A DNA stretch of 64,000 bases from Pseudoscleropodium purum (lineage: Eukaryota > Streptophyta > Bryopsida > Hypnales > Brachytheciaceae), in the NCBI GenBank assembly GCA_963969395.1, contig OZ017803.1, positions 9,486,001 through 9,550,000 of the forward strand. Direction: 5' to 3'. Below, piece after piece: positions 34,896-48,102 of this stretch. The position numbers were made by a program, and so were the translations under genes. The number at the start of each line of letters is the position of its first letter. Positions within the stretch are counted from its first letter, which is position 1. The notes beneath the pieces are model-generated. The model made no database searches. It saw nothing but the letters and a program-made list of their open reading frames with translations, and was not told where the DNA came from.

Positions 34896-37800
34896 ACTTG
34901 TAATATTCCAAATATTCAAGACATTCTAAAAAATACTCAATTTACCAAACCACGTAGGATATTGTACATCAATCAAATCATCATTTGACCTTATTGAACT
35001 TTCAAAATGCATGATTGTATAAAGTTGCTTGGCCTTGCTTCTTATATAAGTTGTTAGGGCAAAGAAATTGACAAACAATGCAAAAAGGGACTTGGTCATG
35101 AGAAAGAAAGTGGTTTTGATAAATTTGTAAGTTATGAAGAAGATAAAGAAAAGATATGTGATTGGGTTATGTCACAAAAGATGATCACATAAAGAAGTCA
35201 TACTATACATGTTTGGAACAATACAACCTTTAATAGAAAGTAGTATTTCAATGCCACATAATGTTGTTTTAAGAAAAATAGTCTATAATGTTATAATAGA
35301 CATCTATATCTTCAAATTCTCAAACCTATTCTTGACCTAGACCGCTTATAAGAAGTGGTTTTCTATTCAATTCTATATAGAGCATTGTATGTTCTAAACA
35401 ATCATAAACTCCAATAACCAATGCAAAATCTTGTAGGATAGAAGAGTGTAATGTATCATTTAAGAGCTATTAAGTGCAAGTACTAATGAATTGGTTCACC
35501 TTCACTTGTAAAATTTTACTTCATACACATTGATTATTAAATTAGGGCACTTCTGACAGTTGTATTTCCCACATATATTTGAATATATTTTGTATAATCA
35601 TTATGGACTTCAAGATGCATCACCTCATTATAACAAAAACTCATGGTATATATATTTGGAATTTGCATAGTTTTATATGATAGATGATTAAAATATCTCA
35701 TATACAAACAATAATACATATATATTTCAAATATAGATCAATTTGTAGTCACTCCTAACTACTATATGAAGGGTGCTAAAGGATTAAACATGATAAAGCA
35801 CATGACAAAGACTCAAAATTCAAAATCCTTTAATCTTATATGCTTTGTTTTTCTACTACATATATTTGAAATTTTGTTTTTAAATTTTCCAAAGATGGTG
35901 TCAAATGTCTTCCATTATTTCTAAAATTATTCAACTTTTTTGTGAAGATTTGAAATTATTATGAATTTTTGAAGAAAAATGAAGATAATTAATACAAAAT
36001 ACAAAATGTGCTTAAATTTTTTGAAAACCTCATTCTACAGATACTACATAGTCTTGAATATCATAGTCTAAATCATCATTCCATGTCATTCCATACTTAG
36101 AAATACAATTATGAACTCTCGACTTGAAACTATAATAAAATATTCAATTTTGAGAATTTAAAAAGAAATTCAAGAAAACTAAAAACTAGAAATGATAAGT
36201 TTCATTTTTTAGACTCCCTAGAAAACTAAAAAATAATCATTATGAATGTCAAAATCAAATTTTTAACATGAATAGGCAACAATTTGAACACTCATATTAA
36301 GCCATTTTTGGGCTCTCCCAATCTTACAAGGTAAATGAACTTATCTTCAACTTATGATTAAATAAGAAATTGATTCAATATATCAAACTTTGACTCCTAG
36401 GCAAATATTGAGCAGCATTCATATATGTAAATGTAGCTAAACATCTATCTAATGTATTTACTATATACCTACAAAAATGCAAATAAAGCATTATTAAATT
36501 TTAGCAATTTAGTGACAATCCAGATATATTCATAATTACCACTTACGATTTACAAACAACATTCATTTCAAATGATAATTCTAGGTGCATGTACCTTAAT
36601 CCCTAATAATAGTTCTTTTCAATCTGACATGGCTTTGTGTATTTGGGTCATTTTAGGTGAAGTATTAGATTTTTTTTCTCTTTTATTCTTTTGAGATTGG
36701 AAAATTGAACAATCTTTTAGGGAATCTAATTATTACAAAGATCAAATGCTTGTTTAAAATGTTAAATAGACTTTTTAAACTTTCAATTAGAGCATTATTT
36801 TGCTTTGAAAATTTCCACACCTCTCTATAACCTGAGACTTTATTCAAATTTAAAGATTTTAGATCTTTTTGTAAAGTAGAATTTGAGTTATGGGTCTCAA
36901 AAGCTTAACTGAAGGACAAAGTCAAAATCTTAAGCAACCTCAAAAAAACATTGTATTGCTCTTCGCTCAGTTGTATCTCACAAATAAATTAGTTTTAGAC
37001 CTCAATTTTTTAGGCAAGACCTTTGCACTAGTTAAGAATAAATTCCTATGGTTTAAAATTCTAAAAGTAAATAAATTTTCATTTACATGCCTATTTTTAG
37101 AAAAAATATATTTTTTAATTTCAAGAGTATTTTTAAATTTTTGCCTCAAGGAAATCTAGGATTAAATTAATATCGAAAATAAAGTTCAAAATTATCAAAT
37201 CCTCTTTTTCCAACCCTCAAACAATCTAATAATCCCATTTACAATATATAAACACTCAAGGTAAGTATATACCCAAAACTGATCTCCAATCCAATTACAT
37301 CACCTTTATGGATTTTATGTTGAGCAATGATTTGTTAAAAAAAAATAGAAATTATTTTTGGAAGAATATTTGGTAAAGATAATATCCTTGAATTGCTACA
37401 AATTTTTGGGATGGAATCACTCTTTTTGTATAAATGAAAAATCTCTTCAAATGAAGAATTGTGTTTTTATTCTTATTTTTTAATTTCATCCATAGGTACA
37501 AATGTAAATGGCTTTGTCAATCTACTCTGACAATACCTTTCTACAATGAAGATTCCATTCTACAATACCTAAAATAAATGAAACAAGAAACTACATTATG
37601 AGAAGCCATGTCCCTTTGGCATTGGCTTATTTTTGTGTAAGGGGTCTGCTCAAACTTCCTCAAGGTAAGATAACTACACCTAAATGTGTTCAAGTAAGCA
37701 ATTGAACATTGTTCCTATTGTCAAATTGCCTAATTTTTTGGGTTGGATCTTGTTGAAAGTCAACATAATTCCAAAAATTTTAATCTAGATTCTCATTTCT

Positions 37801-40170
37801 TTTTTACCTTCTTCACAACTACAAGAAAAATCCCCCAAAATTCAAATCTCTAATTCCTAAAAAACTTAGAAGGCTAATGCAAAAGAAATAGTGCCCAAGT
37901 CACTAGTTGCACTATCTCATAAATAGACCCAATAGATTTTAGGCAATAATCTGTTGATTTAAAAAGGATTCACAATTAGGTGCAATTTGGCTATAGTTAG
38001 ACCAAACCTTGTCTTATGGTATCCGTGGTGCAAAGACTCTAATTTTTCCTTGGTGAATATGTAAATTTTAATTTTTTTTTAAATCCCTCTATTCATGGTA
38101 GTCTAATTGAAGGTCCATAGTGATTCCAAATATGAATTCTAAAATTCCAAATTTCATTATCTCCAAGAAATTTTTAAAAAATCCTTTGTGTCTCCTCCCT
38201 CCCTTCCCCCATTTCAATTCTACACAACCCAATGTGGATTGGTCCTAGCCGTACAATTAAAGGAGATGACCTATTTTCAACCAACATCCCATTCTTGTAG
38301 CTTAGGTTGCTACATTTCCAATTAGTTGTATTGTGGATGACAACTCACGTACACAAAAGCAAAAGAAATGTCTGGGAGGTGTACCAATTGAAAGCATTAA
38401 ATAATCACAACATGTACATTGAAAGCCACAACAATCATCTACATTGGTTTTGTAACAAGTCTATAGTTAAAAATTGCTGATTTGCCTACAGATTGAGAAT
38501 GGGACAAAGAAAATCTTCATGAAAAAAATTTGCGATAATTTTATTTTTGAGGAAAAAAATGTCAAAAAGTATAAAATCCTTTTTAAATCTATTTCTCTAT
38601 ACAGGGAAATTTTCTCCTCAACTTCCTCATGCCACAGATAGGCTAAATTGCTTACTTCCCTTAAATGCTAGGCTAGTCTCAGTGGAAACCATGTGTTTTG
38701 ATATTGTGCACATTTTTGGATTTAAAAAAAAATGTAAAAAGCACCAATTGGAAGTCAAGCTACTATAAAAGACCTTCTCTTTTCTCACAAAATTTGGTGA
38801 GGATAAATAGTTGTACTTCTATCGTAAAAACAAACTTCTTTTGTCATTCATCAACCAGAAAATGGCCACAGCATCATTTATGAGTTAAATTGTTGGAAAT
38901 AGGTCATCATCCTGATATCACATATCTGGAGCATATGTTTCTTAAGTGCAGGAATTTTCCCATGTATAGAAACAAGGTTTAGAAGGATTCCATATTTTTT
39001 CAGAATTTTATTACTACAACTTTTTAGTTGAAGATTCTATTCAACCTGTTCTTGTCATGTAGGCCTTCCTATTTCCAACCATAGGTTGATTTTAAAATAA
39101 ACGTAGACTACAACTAATCTTAATGCACCATGACTGTGTTGTAAATTGTGCCATAATTAATCTTCTGCTTTTCTCCTACTGATTGGAAAGAGTGTAGCCT
39201 ATATGATGGGAATGGGTTCTGGTCAGAAATGGGTCCGCTACCATAAGTTAGAGCCATGGCACAAGTCATCAGTTGAGCAACTTCAGGACCCAAAATGCCA
39301 CTTGTCAACGGACAGGGGTGCCATATGGCATCCGTTGCTGAGTTGTCCATTGCCATTGCCTAATTTGGGGGACACAGAAGCCAAACCGGATGTCTGAACC
39401 CACAGTGAGTGAGTGAGAATCAAATGAAATGTGTTGCGGCAACCCATCATAGGCCTTATTGACTTGGGACCATGACCTTTTTTCTTTTTTTTGGTGGCAG
39501 TGGGGTAGGGGGTGAAATAGTGCAAGAAAAAATAAATAATTTTGCTAAAGAATGGTGACAAATTGTGAAGTTTTTTGCTAGAAAATTTCAAATTCAAAAA
39601 AATTCTTGGATGGAATTGCTAGATTGTGGATGAAAACATAATCATGGATATGATGTGATAATATGTGCTAATGTAATCTTTTCTATCCAACATGTGGATG
39701 AAATGTTGAAATTTGGAGCACCACTATTATAACATTTTAAATCGCCACTTTGGCACTTCATAAGAAATGAAAAAAAAATGCCTTGTGTGATTGGATCCAA
39801 AAAGAAGAGGCTTTGCCTTTGGATAGAAGCTTAGTTTTACTTGCGAGGAAGTTTGATTAGGATTTCACTCTAGAAGTAAGCTACCATCATACCCCTATAT
39901 CCTAAGTGACACTAGTAGAAACATGGACCTTGTAGACATGTCAGTGTACTATCCCTCTTAAGTCTCAAAGTCTTTTTTACTTCCGTAGCCATTCAAAACT
40001 CCAATTTCTACTACATTATCCACCACCACCCCTTCCAAAGATGAAAATGTGTATTTTTGAAAACGTAAATATAAGATCTTATACTTAATTAGTGTTAGGT
40101 TCTGAGACACTACAAATTGAAAGATATTAAAAGATTTTATTCCTTCAAAGAAAAATTTTAATTGTTTTTA
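34896..40170. other. Intergenic DNA, no gene seen
   Basis: About 5 kb of AT-rich DNA. Open frames are short and of low complexity. At 39120-39430 there is a GC-richer island without a recognisable protein. At 39908 the word CACTAGTAGAAACATGG looks like a CACTA-type terminus, but no inverted partner was located. No tRNA, rRNA or other RNA gene was noticed. Confidence 0.5.
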
Positions 40171-40174
40171 TTTT

Positions 40175-40620
40175 ACTTTAGTATATATTCCTTTAGCTTG
40201 TTCTTTTTGGAGGGGGGATAATTTACTCATTTGAAAGTTCAAATGAATTGACAAACATCATCCTTAAAATTTTCATGTGTATTGTGTTAAATGTATATTG
40301 ATCAGCACTACATTAAAGTAGAGGAATTGAACATTATATACAAAGGATTTGTTAACATTGTGATTAACATGCATATTTTATTTTTTCAAAGTCTTTTAAA
40401 AAAAATTACTTTACTTTATTGTAACCCTCTTTTACTTTTATTTTTGGGGAGAATATAAACATTGAAAGTTCGAATGAATTGACAAATGAGATCCTTTGAG
40501 TATGTTTGTTGAATACACATTAATTTGCTATATTGTATACAAAAACTAATACACAATATGAACATTATTAATAATATCATTCTTTGAGATTTTCAATGCA
40601 TTACTATTTGGTTGTAGTAT
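40175..40620. repeat. Diverged tandem duplication, period about 232 bp
   Basis: The most alike segments are GAAAGTTCAAATGAATTGAC at 40231 and GAAAGTTCGAATGAATTGAC at 40463. Around them TTTTGGGG/TTTTTGGAGG, TATACAAA and AACATTATxxA-type words recur at the same spacing. The copies are heavily diverged and rich in A/T runs. Confidence 0.55.
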
Positions 40621-41505
40621 TCCCTACAGATACATAATATAAAGTAGGCTGTGAATGGGGACAAGATGCACTATTTAATGCAAAATTTGCCAACAATCAA
40701 AATGTAATTAAAGTAGAATCACCCATAGTGGACCACTTAAGCAATTTTGGACATGATTTGGAATAGCACAAGGTAGGGCAAATATTTTTGCATGTGCAAA
40801 GATAGAAATGATGGAGATTGCAAAAAAAAATCATAATTTTATTGCTTGAAATCAATTTACTATGAATTTTGGAAGGTGAAATGTGCTTTGGACCCATAAC
40901 CAATGTTTAAACTCTTTCAATTCTAATCATTCAAGAACTACTTTCCCACTCATTACTTCCTACTTTCTTGCTCATCACTTTTGGACATGTGTCATAAACT
41001 TATTAGTCCAAACCTTAAAAAGAAGAAAAAAAAACATCCCAAGTTTGGGTTGGAAATCTCTTTTAGTCTTAGTTGGAAATAACTACCCCCTACAAGTTGG
41101 ACATAGGACTTTGGTTGGGAATGGATGGTCCAATCTTAATGCAAAAACAAACCACAAAACTTAGATGTAAATAATGACAAATGCAAGAAGTCTATATATA
41201 AACATTTGAGGAGATTAAAGCGCACGGGGTCGCAATAATTACTCTCCGCCCCCATTGCATGCATGTGTAAGGGTACTAGTGAAGTTGGAGAATTAATGAT
41301 GATAGGAAATATACAACACATGAATTTGACACTACATTTTTACAATACGGTTTAGCAACTCCATCATAAATGTCCAATATGTTGAGGATTCTATAATTCC
41401 AAAACAACATTATTTGGCAATATATGGATGGACAACATGTTACTATTGTTTGTAATTGTTGCAAACAAGCTCATTAGGAGAATCATGAGGGGAAGATGTT
41501 GAATG
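40600..41505 (-). repeat. Dispersed element R2, minus-strand copy, with an insertion
   Basis: Read on the minus strand it aligns with 46060-46640 on the plus strand. Shared features are an ATTCAACATCT word, AAGCTTGTTTG/GAGCTTGTTTG, AATAATGTTGTTTTGG, TCCTCAA, CTCCTCAAA, a TTTGCATTAA word, ATTTTG, a TTGCATT word, GCATCTTG and GGAATACTACAACC. Both copies retain a decayed frame around QIMLFW...RILNILD, so the element may once have been coding. The copy is interrupted by a 424-bp insertion at 40712-41135. Its far end runs into the large palindrome at 41515. Confidence 0.65.
40712..41135. mobile_element. Insertion flanked by TTAA inside element R2
   Basis: The R2 copy at 46060-46640 reads GCATTAATCACATTTTG where this copy has, on either side of 424 extra bp, AATTAA (ending 40711) and TTAATGCA (starting 41136). 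The insertion is therefore bracketed by TTAA (40708-40711 and 41136-41139), read as a target duplication of TTAA or its inner TAA. The ends (AGTAGAATCACCC and, inward from the right, GATTGGACCATCC) are only weakly alike. It is non-coding; superfamily not assigned. Confidence 0.6.
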
Positions 41506-41514
41506 CAAAGTCTC

Positions 41515-42525
41515 TTGAGCACTCTTTGGAACAAAAAACAAATTTGTCGTGTACAACAATCCACAATTCTATATCAAAGCATTAGTCAAAATAGATGCAA
41601 GAGAGTTTGACCGAACCTTCTTTTCCACGTACTTTGAGAATCTTACGAAGCTTCTTGACATTTAGAAAGCAAGTGGAAGTTCTAGTGTTGCTTCTTGAGT
41701 TGATGATGTACCCATAGTGAAGGTAGTGGCAATGGTAGTCAACACCTTGCATTGAAGCAAGGACTTATCAAAGTAGATGACACTAGTGTAAGAATTGTCA
41801 AAGAAGATGATTGACTATACATGACATATTTGGAACAAGGATAAGGAATTATACAAGGCAATCTTGCAAGTGAGCAAGGATTATGAAGAAGAGAAGTTGT
41901 TTAATAGCAAGACAAATAGAAGACAAATGGAAGAAGATGACTGGATAACAAAATCTAGATGTCTCAATGGATGCAATCTTGAAAAAGAAAAGAAGGGATT
42001 TAACCATTTCCATCCTCAGCCTAAACTAAGTCTTCTCTATCTTTTTCTTTTCGGAATTGCATCAATTGAGACATTTAGATTTTGTCCCCTAGTCATTTTC
42101 TTAAATTTTCTTTCATTTCTCTTTGGCCATTTGTCTTGCTATAGAAAAACTTTTCTTCTTAATAATCCTTGTACACTTGCAAGACTACCTCATATGACTC
42201 CTCATCCTTATTCCAAGTATATTGTGTATAATCAATGATCTTCTTTGACAATTTTTGTAGCATTATATGCTTTGGAAAGTTTTTGCTCCAATGCAACACA
42301 TTAATTGTCATTATCATTGCCTTTGCTCAACGTGCATCATCTATTCAAGAAGCAACACTAGAACTTCTATATGCTTTTTAGATGTCTTAAAGCTTCATAA
42401 TATCCTCAAAGTATATGGAAAACAAGATTCACTCAAACTCTCTTGCACTTATTTTGACTAATGCTTCAATATAGAATTGTGGCTTTTTTACATGACAAAC
42501 TTGTTTTTATTTCACAAAGTGTAAG
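41515..42525. repeat. Large palindrome, arms about 480 bp
   Basis: The left arm 41515-41995 matches the reverse complement of 42040-42525 nearly throughout, with only about 45 bp between. Paired landmarks are CACAATTCTATAT at 41562 with its complement near 42475, GAAGTTCTAGTGTTGCTTCT at 41677 with its complement near 42358, AATTGTCAAAGAAGAT at 41795 with its complement near 42250, AAAATCTAGATGTCTCAATG at 41950 with its complement near 42065. By eye the arms are roughly 80 percent identical with small indels. The left arm is continuous with element R2, so the right arm looks like an inverted duplicate of part of R2. A transcript through it would fold into a long hairpin. Confidence 0.8.
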
Positions 42526-43718
42526 CATTTTATCTCCATCCTTGAAATAAGGTGGATGTAGTTGGGTCCTTCATATTTTGTTCTATAAATCCTAAGGTGA
42601 ATTTCTAAGTGTCATCCAATTGGCTTTCCTAGCAATGGTCTTGTCTTCCTATTTGTTTCAAATATTTCAAATTTCTAAAGAACAGATCATTGAAAATGCA
42701 ACAGTTAGTGATTTGGGTTGTTTTAGTTAATTTAGACTAAAAACTTTGGTCCTAAAAAACAAAGTTGCCTAAAATCAAATTTTGATCATTTAAATTTGTA
42801 GAATATGGTTAGTTCATCCCAATATGATAAAAAAAATTTGACAGTCCTAGCAAAAGTTATAGGTGGATGATGTTTTAGTATTGTAAAGGACTAAATTGTC
42901 TCTTTGAAATGATGAGACATTTATTATTTGTACTTTTCTATTGAAATAGATGAACGAAGTTTTGCCTTTGATTGGTATTTTAAAATTTCATCCAATGTTT
43001 TTTTTTTATTAAAGTATGATTCCAAATTAACATTTTTAGGGGGTATCAAATTTTGAAATTCATCTAGATTTTAATATTCCATTTTGACTTGTCTTGGTTG
43101 ATTTTTAATGTTTTTCATCCAAAACTATTGACTTTGATTACCAAACTTCATTCAAGCCTATCTTCTTCAATTTTTGTCTATTTTTAAAAGTATAATATGT
43201 TTTTGGAAACTTCCAAAGATTGTCTATAAGAATCCAACTAATTTCTTTTTTCTTTCAAGAATTGCAAGAATGTCAATCTTTTGAATATAAAGTACTATTT
43301 AGAATGCTTCTAATAGATTTCTAACCATGGATTTTGTGTGTCACCATTGTCAATTATTTAAATATGTCTCAAGAGTCAATTCCCCTTCTTGATTTTTGTT
43401 CGTCTCCCTTTTGTTTGAATCCTTTTCCTTCAACTAAAAAAACAATTTGTTGCAAAAGTCAACATTTTCCCCTATTACTAAGCTTCTAATGTTTAGCAAT
43501 CTAAATCACTTCTTTCGTATTTATTCAAGCTCATTTCTCCTCATATACTTCATCCTTTTTTTTAATATTTGAATAGGAAAATTTAGTCAATGTTGCTTAA
43601 CTTTTGACCTCTATCTTGTTGTCTTCTATTTTGGCTAATTGATCGTCTTTTGCTTTGATCTAGCCAACTACTTCCTCTAAGTTGGGCCTCACATTGATTC
43701 TCATTGAGGGATATACAT
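42526..43718. other. Intergenic DNA, nothing recognised
   Basis: AT-rich DNA with no supported gene, RNA or defined repeat. Confidence 0.5.
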
Positions 43719-43870
43719 AGGGTTGTTTTGAATTAGGTTCACACTAGCTTTTATAAAAAAAATTCTACTAGGCTATTATGAACTAGGTTCACATTGGACT
43801 TTTACTAGAGGATCATACTAGGTTGTTTGAATTGGTTTCATAATTGATCTCTCACTAGAGGTTTATAAAC
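43719..43870 (+). repeat. Minisatellite, three units of about 50 bp
   Basis: Three diverged head-to-tail units share an order of GGTTGTTTTGAATTAGGTTC-like, CACACTAGCTTTTA-like and ACTAGAGGATCAT-like words. The second and third units start ACTAGGCTA and ACTAGGTTG. Confidence 0.55.
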
Positions 43871-46059
43871 CAAAAATCAACTTTTAACAAAAAAAACTAG
43901 GGATTCTAACAAAAAATCAATAACAAAATGTAGTTGCAATAGCAAAAAATAGGTATTTGACTTCAAAGCTTTGCCATACAATGTGCTATCTAAGAAGTTA
44001 AAAAACAAATAACAAAAGGGGGTTGGGCAATAAAATAACAAGGATCAAAAGGCTAAGCTTTTGACACCCACATGAACTTGCAATATATGGCAATGAAACA
44101 ACTTATTGAGTGCCACTAAATTCTCATATCAAGGTTCTAGGAAATTTTTCAAAATGAATGGAATCCCCACCAAGGAGCTCATGTGAACTTAACATTAAAA
44201 CAAAGGAAGCTTTAAGAAATTATAACTATAGGCATTGCCAAATTTGGTTGGGAATTCTTAGTATTAGTACCAAATGGTTAAAACAAAAAAAAACTACTTA
44301 GTATTAAAGAAAGAGAGCAAGTTTTGAAGGCCCTCAATGTCCTTCAAAGCAAGCTCCACAAATTCCAAGAAAATGAACAAAGAATGCTCTAAAAGCACAT
44401 AATTGGTATAAATTGGCCAAATTGACCAAAATTCATTAAAATGGACCAAGCAATATAGTAGCAAGTAAGAGGATGAGTGGTTTAGGGATCTAAGGGGTGA
44501 AATTTTAAACATTTCCTAAAGGCCTCTCCTTCTCATTTAACCCCAAAATTTTTCTAGGTATAAACCTTAATTACTAAAATAAATCAAATTCATTGTTGAG
44601 ATGTTTTTTAACTTTTTGAGAAAAAGCTCAAAATGACCAAAAAAAAATTGTGTCATTGGCTTCAAAAGGTTCAATTTAGCTTAGAAGATTGACATTCCGT
44701 TTTCTTAGGTCATTTGGACTCATAAAAGTTGTAAATTGTCAAAATAAAGAACTAAAAAATCCAAGATGAAGGAATTTATATTTTTCAAGAATATTGACTT
44801 ACTTGGACTATCTAAAAACATTTTTGGAGTAAGAAAATCTTCCAATTTGCCTTTTTTTGGATGTCATATGTTCCTAGGGCTCTAGTCAATACCTTTAATT
44901 TGTTTAAAATCTATCATAAATGATTGGTGTTGTCTATTTGGTTACTTTTTAGTGTCATAATGCCTTGAAACTTTTGAAAGCACATTAATATAAAATATGA
45001 TATCTTGATTTTTATCATAATTTTACCACAATTTGGGTACTTTCAAAAAACTTATCAAGGTTAATTTTAGTAGTTGAGTTTCTAAATTTCAAACCTTTTC
45101 TACTTAAAAAAATCCAAGATTTTATAAAAGACCCTAAGAATTTCCTATATTCTTATATTTGGCTCATATTTTTCATTTTTCATTTTAACAAGAACACTTA
45201 ATTGTAATTATCTCCTTTTACATTCAATGGATCAAGAATCTTTTGATTGGAAGGGAATCTTGACAAATCAATTGCCCTATTGGATTTCTAGTATGTTTGT
45301 AGTCTTAAAATACCTCTTTTTGGCCTTCCTTTCCATCATCCTTCAGAATACTTGAGTTTTCATCTATAGGGCCAACGTCGACTTTTCAACCTAGCTTATT
45401 TTTGGAATGATTGGTAATTCCGTTTCTATCTCTTACAAGCATATCTAAGCTTAAAAGAAATTTCCACTTCCAATATACTGATTCCTATTTATCTAGGATT
45501 TTTCACATACACTCATAGATTTGGGCATCAATTGGTCATAGTTTCGAAAGGGTCATTAGGAAAAATCTGAACCTTATGGAGGGCCATTAAGGATTCCTTT
45601 TTTAGTGCCCCGTAATGCAAATATAGAAAAATTAAATAAAATATTTATTTTTAAGAAAGATCATTTTTTTGAAATTTTAAAAACAATCAATAATGAAAAT
45701 AATAAAAATTTGATGTGGCACTGATGTGGCACAAATAGTGCTACATCAGCAACGTTCATTAAAAAATAAAAAATTGTTGAATTCCTCTCTAATTGCACCA
45801 AGGGTTCAAAATTTGCAGCCTTTTCGAGGGCTAAATTTTTTCCTAATGATTTACAATTGGTTCTTGCAAATTTAGACTTATACTATTTTTAGGACATGTA
45901 ACCTATTTGCAAGGGAGAGATTGGAGTTCATTAGGCACATGTGGCTTCTAAAGACACAACACTACATTAGTAAATACTTCACCTTTTATGGTTTAACACT
46001 CTTTCTAGAGGTTTTTGACCTATAAAACTTAATAATAAGATGTAAAATTAAAAAGAAAC
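43871..46059. other. Intergenic DNA, nothing recognised
   Basis: AT-rich DNA. A short inverted pair TGATGTGGCAC...GTGCTACATCA at about 45728-45754 is the only structured feature noticed. No coding or RNA gene. Confidence 0.5.
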
Positions 46060-46640
46060 TTTTAGTCCCAAGTGATAAATTAAAGGCTCACATAAAATGC
46101 TCAAGATATTGTACATTCAACATCTCGTTCTTAATTCTCCTTCTAAGCTTGTTTGTAAGAAACAACAACAACAACAACAACAACAAGCATCTACATATTC
46201 TCAAATAATGTTGTTTTGGAGCCATAGAATCCTCAATATATTAGACACTCCTAATAGAATTGCCAAACTGTATTATAAGAATGTGGCATTAAACTAATGT
46301 ATTGTGCATTCCCTATTGAAAGGAATATCTATTACCATTATCTTCCCAACTTCATTAATACTCTTATATAGATATGCAATGGGGTAGAGATCGAGTAATT
46401 AGAGTGAGCCCATATGCCTCTAATCTCCTCAAACATTTATACACCTCATGTACTTGCCATTGCATCTAAGTCTTGTACTTTGTCTTTGCATTAATCACAT
46501 TTTGGTTGTTGTCAATTTTTGCATTGAACAATGCATCTTGTTCCCATACATGACCTATCTTGTACTCTACATTGATCCATTAGGAATACTACAACCAAAA
46601 TAGTGATATTTCCCACCAATAATCTTTGTTTAAACTCCCC
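46060..46640 (+). repeat. Dispersed element R2, plus-strand copy
   Basis: Aligns with the minus strand of 40600-41505 without the 424-bp insertion seen there, so it supplies the empty site. It contains an (AAC) microsatellite at 46161-46186 that the other copy lacks. The decayed frame around QIMLFWSHRILNILDTP is shared. The two R2 copies are inverted relative to each other about 5 kb apart. Confidence 0.65.
46161..46186 (+). repeat. (AAC)n microsatellite
   Basis: Between eight and nine perfect AAC units inside element R2, absent from the other R2 copy. They would read as poly-Gln but lie in a decayed frame. Confidence 0.85.
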
Positions 46641-48102
46641 CTTTGATGAATCATCATTGGCATCTACATTTTGCAATTGTTGTTATTGCTTTACACAAGT
46701 AATCTTTGACAATGCCCTTTTAATGTTCTCTTTGCACTACAAATCAAGTGTATATTGTTTGGATAACTTGTAACGATGCTTTGGTGGTAGGACACACACA
46801 CTTTCTTTTTTAAATCTCTACAATCACTATTCTAAAGGAACAATGCGTTATAGAAGTACCACACCTTGCATGCTAAATAAGCTTATTTAGTTTTTTGATT
46901 CAGTGATTGTGCAAACTAAATTTTTTCTTAATTTTCTTAATTTCAAAAATCAATTATAGGTTTCCAACTTCAAATTGCAAAATCATCTTTTTTATAAATT
47001 CTTTGAAGTTTTCAAAGACAAAAAAAATTAGATTTGGGAAGCTTTACTTTGATGGTTTTATTCAAATGCAAAAAATAGTTTTGAGTGTCAAAATCAAATT
47101 CTAAGAATTCAAATCCAAATTTACTAAACCATAACAATCAAATGCATTGTTTGTTTGATTCAACACATCTTGTAAAGTAAAAAGAAAAGCTAATATGACT
47201 TGAGTTTAATTCAATGATATAGTTATATCCATATTCATAGAATTTTATCTATAATTTGGATGAAAATCTATCATTTTAGCATAAATAATAAATGTTTGAC
47301 TATTTATAAGCAACTTTTTTATTGGGTTAAAAAATGTAAGGATTCAAGAGCATTTTACTTTAATCTTTAAATGTACAAAGTGGATTTAAATGATTTCAAT
47401 TGAAAACTATTAGATCAAGGTCTACAACTTTTCATCTTATATATTTTGGCGAGTTTCTTGAGTGTGTTTGCAATGTATAGTGACATAGTGGTTTGGATTT
47501 TGTGATTGAGATAAATAATTTAAGACTAAATTTATGTCTCAACAAGCCCTAAGCATGTTTCATTGTCCAAACAAAATTTTTGCAATATGCATGAGTCATT
47601 GAATGCAAAAGAATCCAATAATATACATATATCTATCACCATTAATATATCTAGTATGTAACACCATCTTTTGTATTTAAATGTGGAAGGACTTGAACTT
47701 GCAAAGTCAATTAAATAAAGCACAAGAGTTTGGTATAAAAATCTTGAAGCTTGTCCACAACACTCATAGAGGTAATAGACCTCACTTATGCCTATTTAAG
47801 AAATAAGACAACAAATTGTAATGTTAGTGAAGATGCAACAAGTGTCTTCAATCCACATACACTTGTTATTGCTTTCAAAAAGAATACAAATCAAACGAAA
47901 TTGTCTTGTAATTCTACAACAAAAACTCATATGTACACCTAGTTGCAAGAAAGGTGTTGTGATGAAGAAGTCATTTTTTGTTCTTATTGGTTATTGTAGC
48001 TCTTGAGAGCCTATGACTAGCTTAATCCAATTTTTCACAACAAAAGAACATGGAATTTTTTTGGTTCAATCTCAATGGAACCTAGCATCAAAAATCTTCA
48101 TA
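46641..48102. other. Intergenic DNA, nothing recognised
   Basis: AT-rich DNA with short chance frames only. No RNA gene or defined repeat was supported. Confidence 0.5.

Noticed and set aside
39908..39924. CACTAGTAGAAACATGG as the end of a CACTA transposon
   Set aside because: A good terminal motif, but no inverted partner or flanking duplication was found within a few kilobases, so no element was called.
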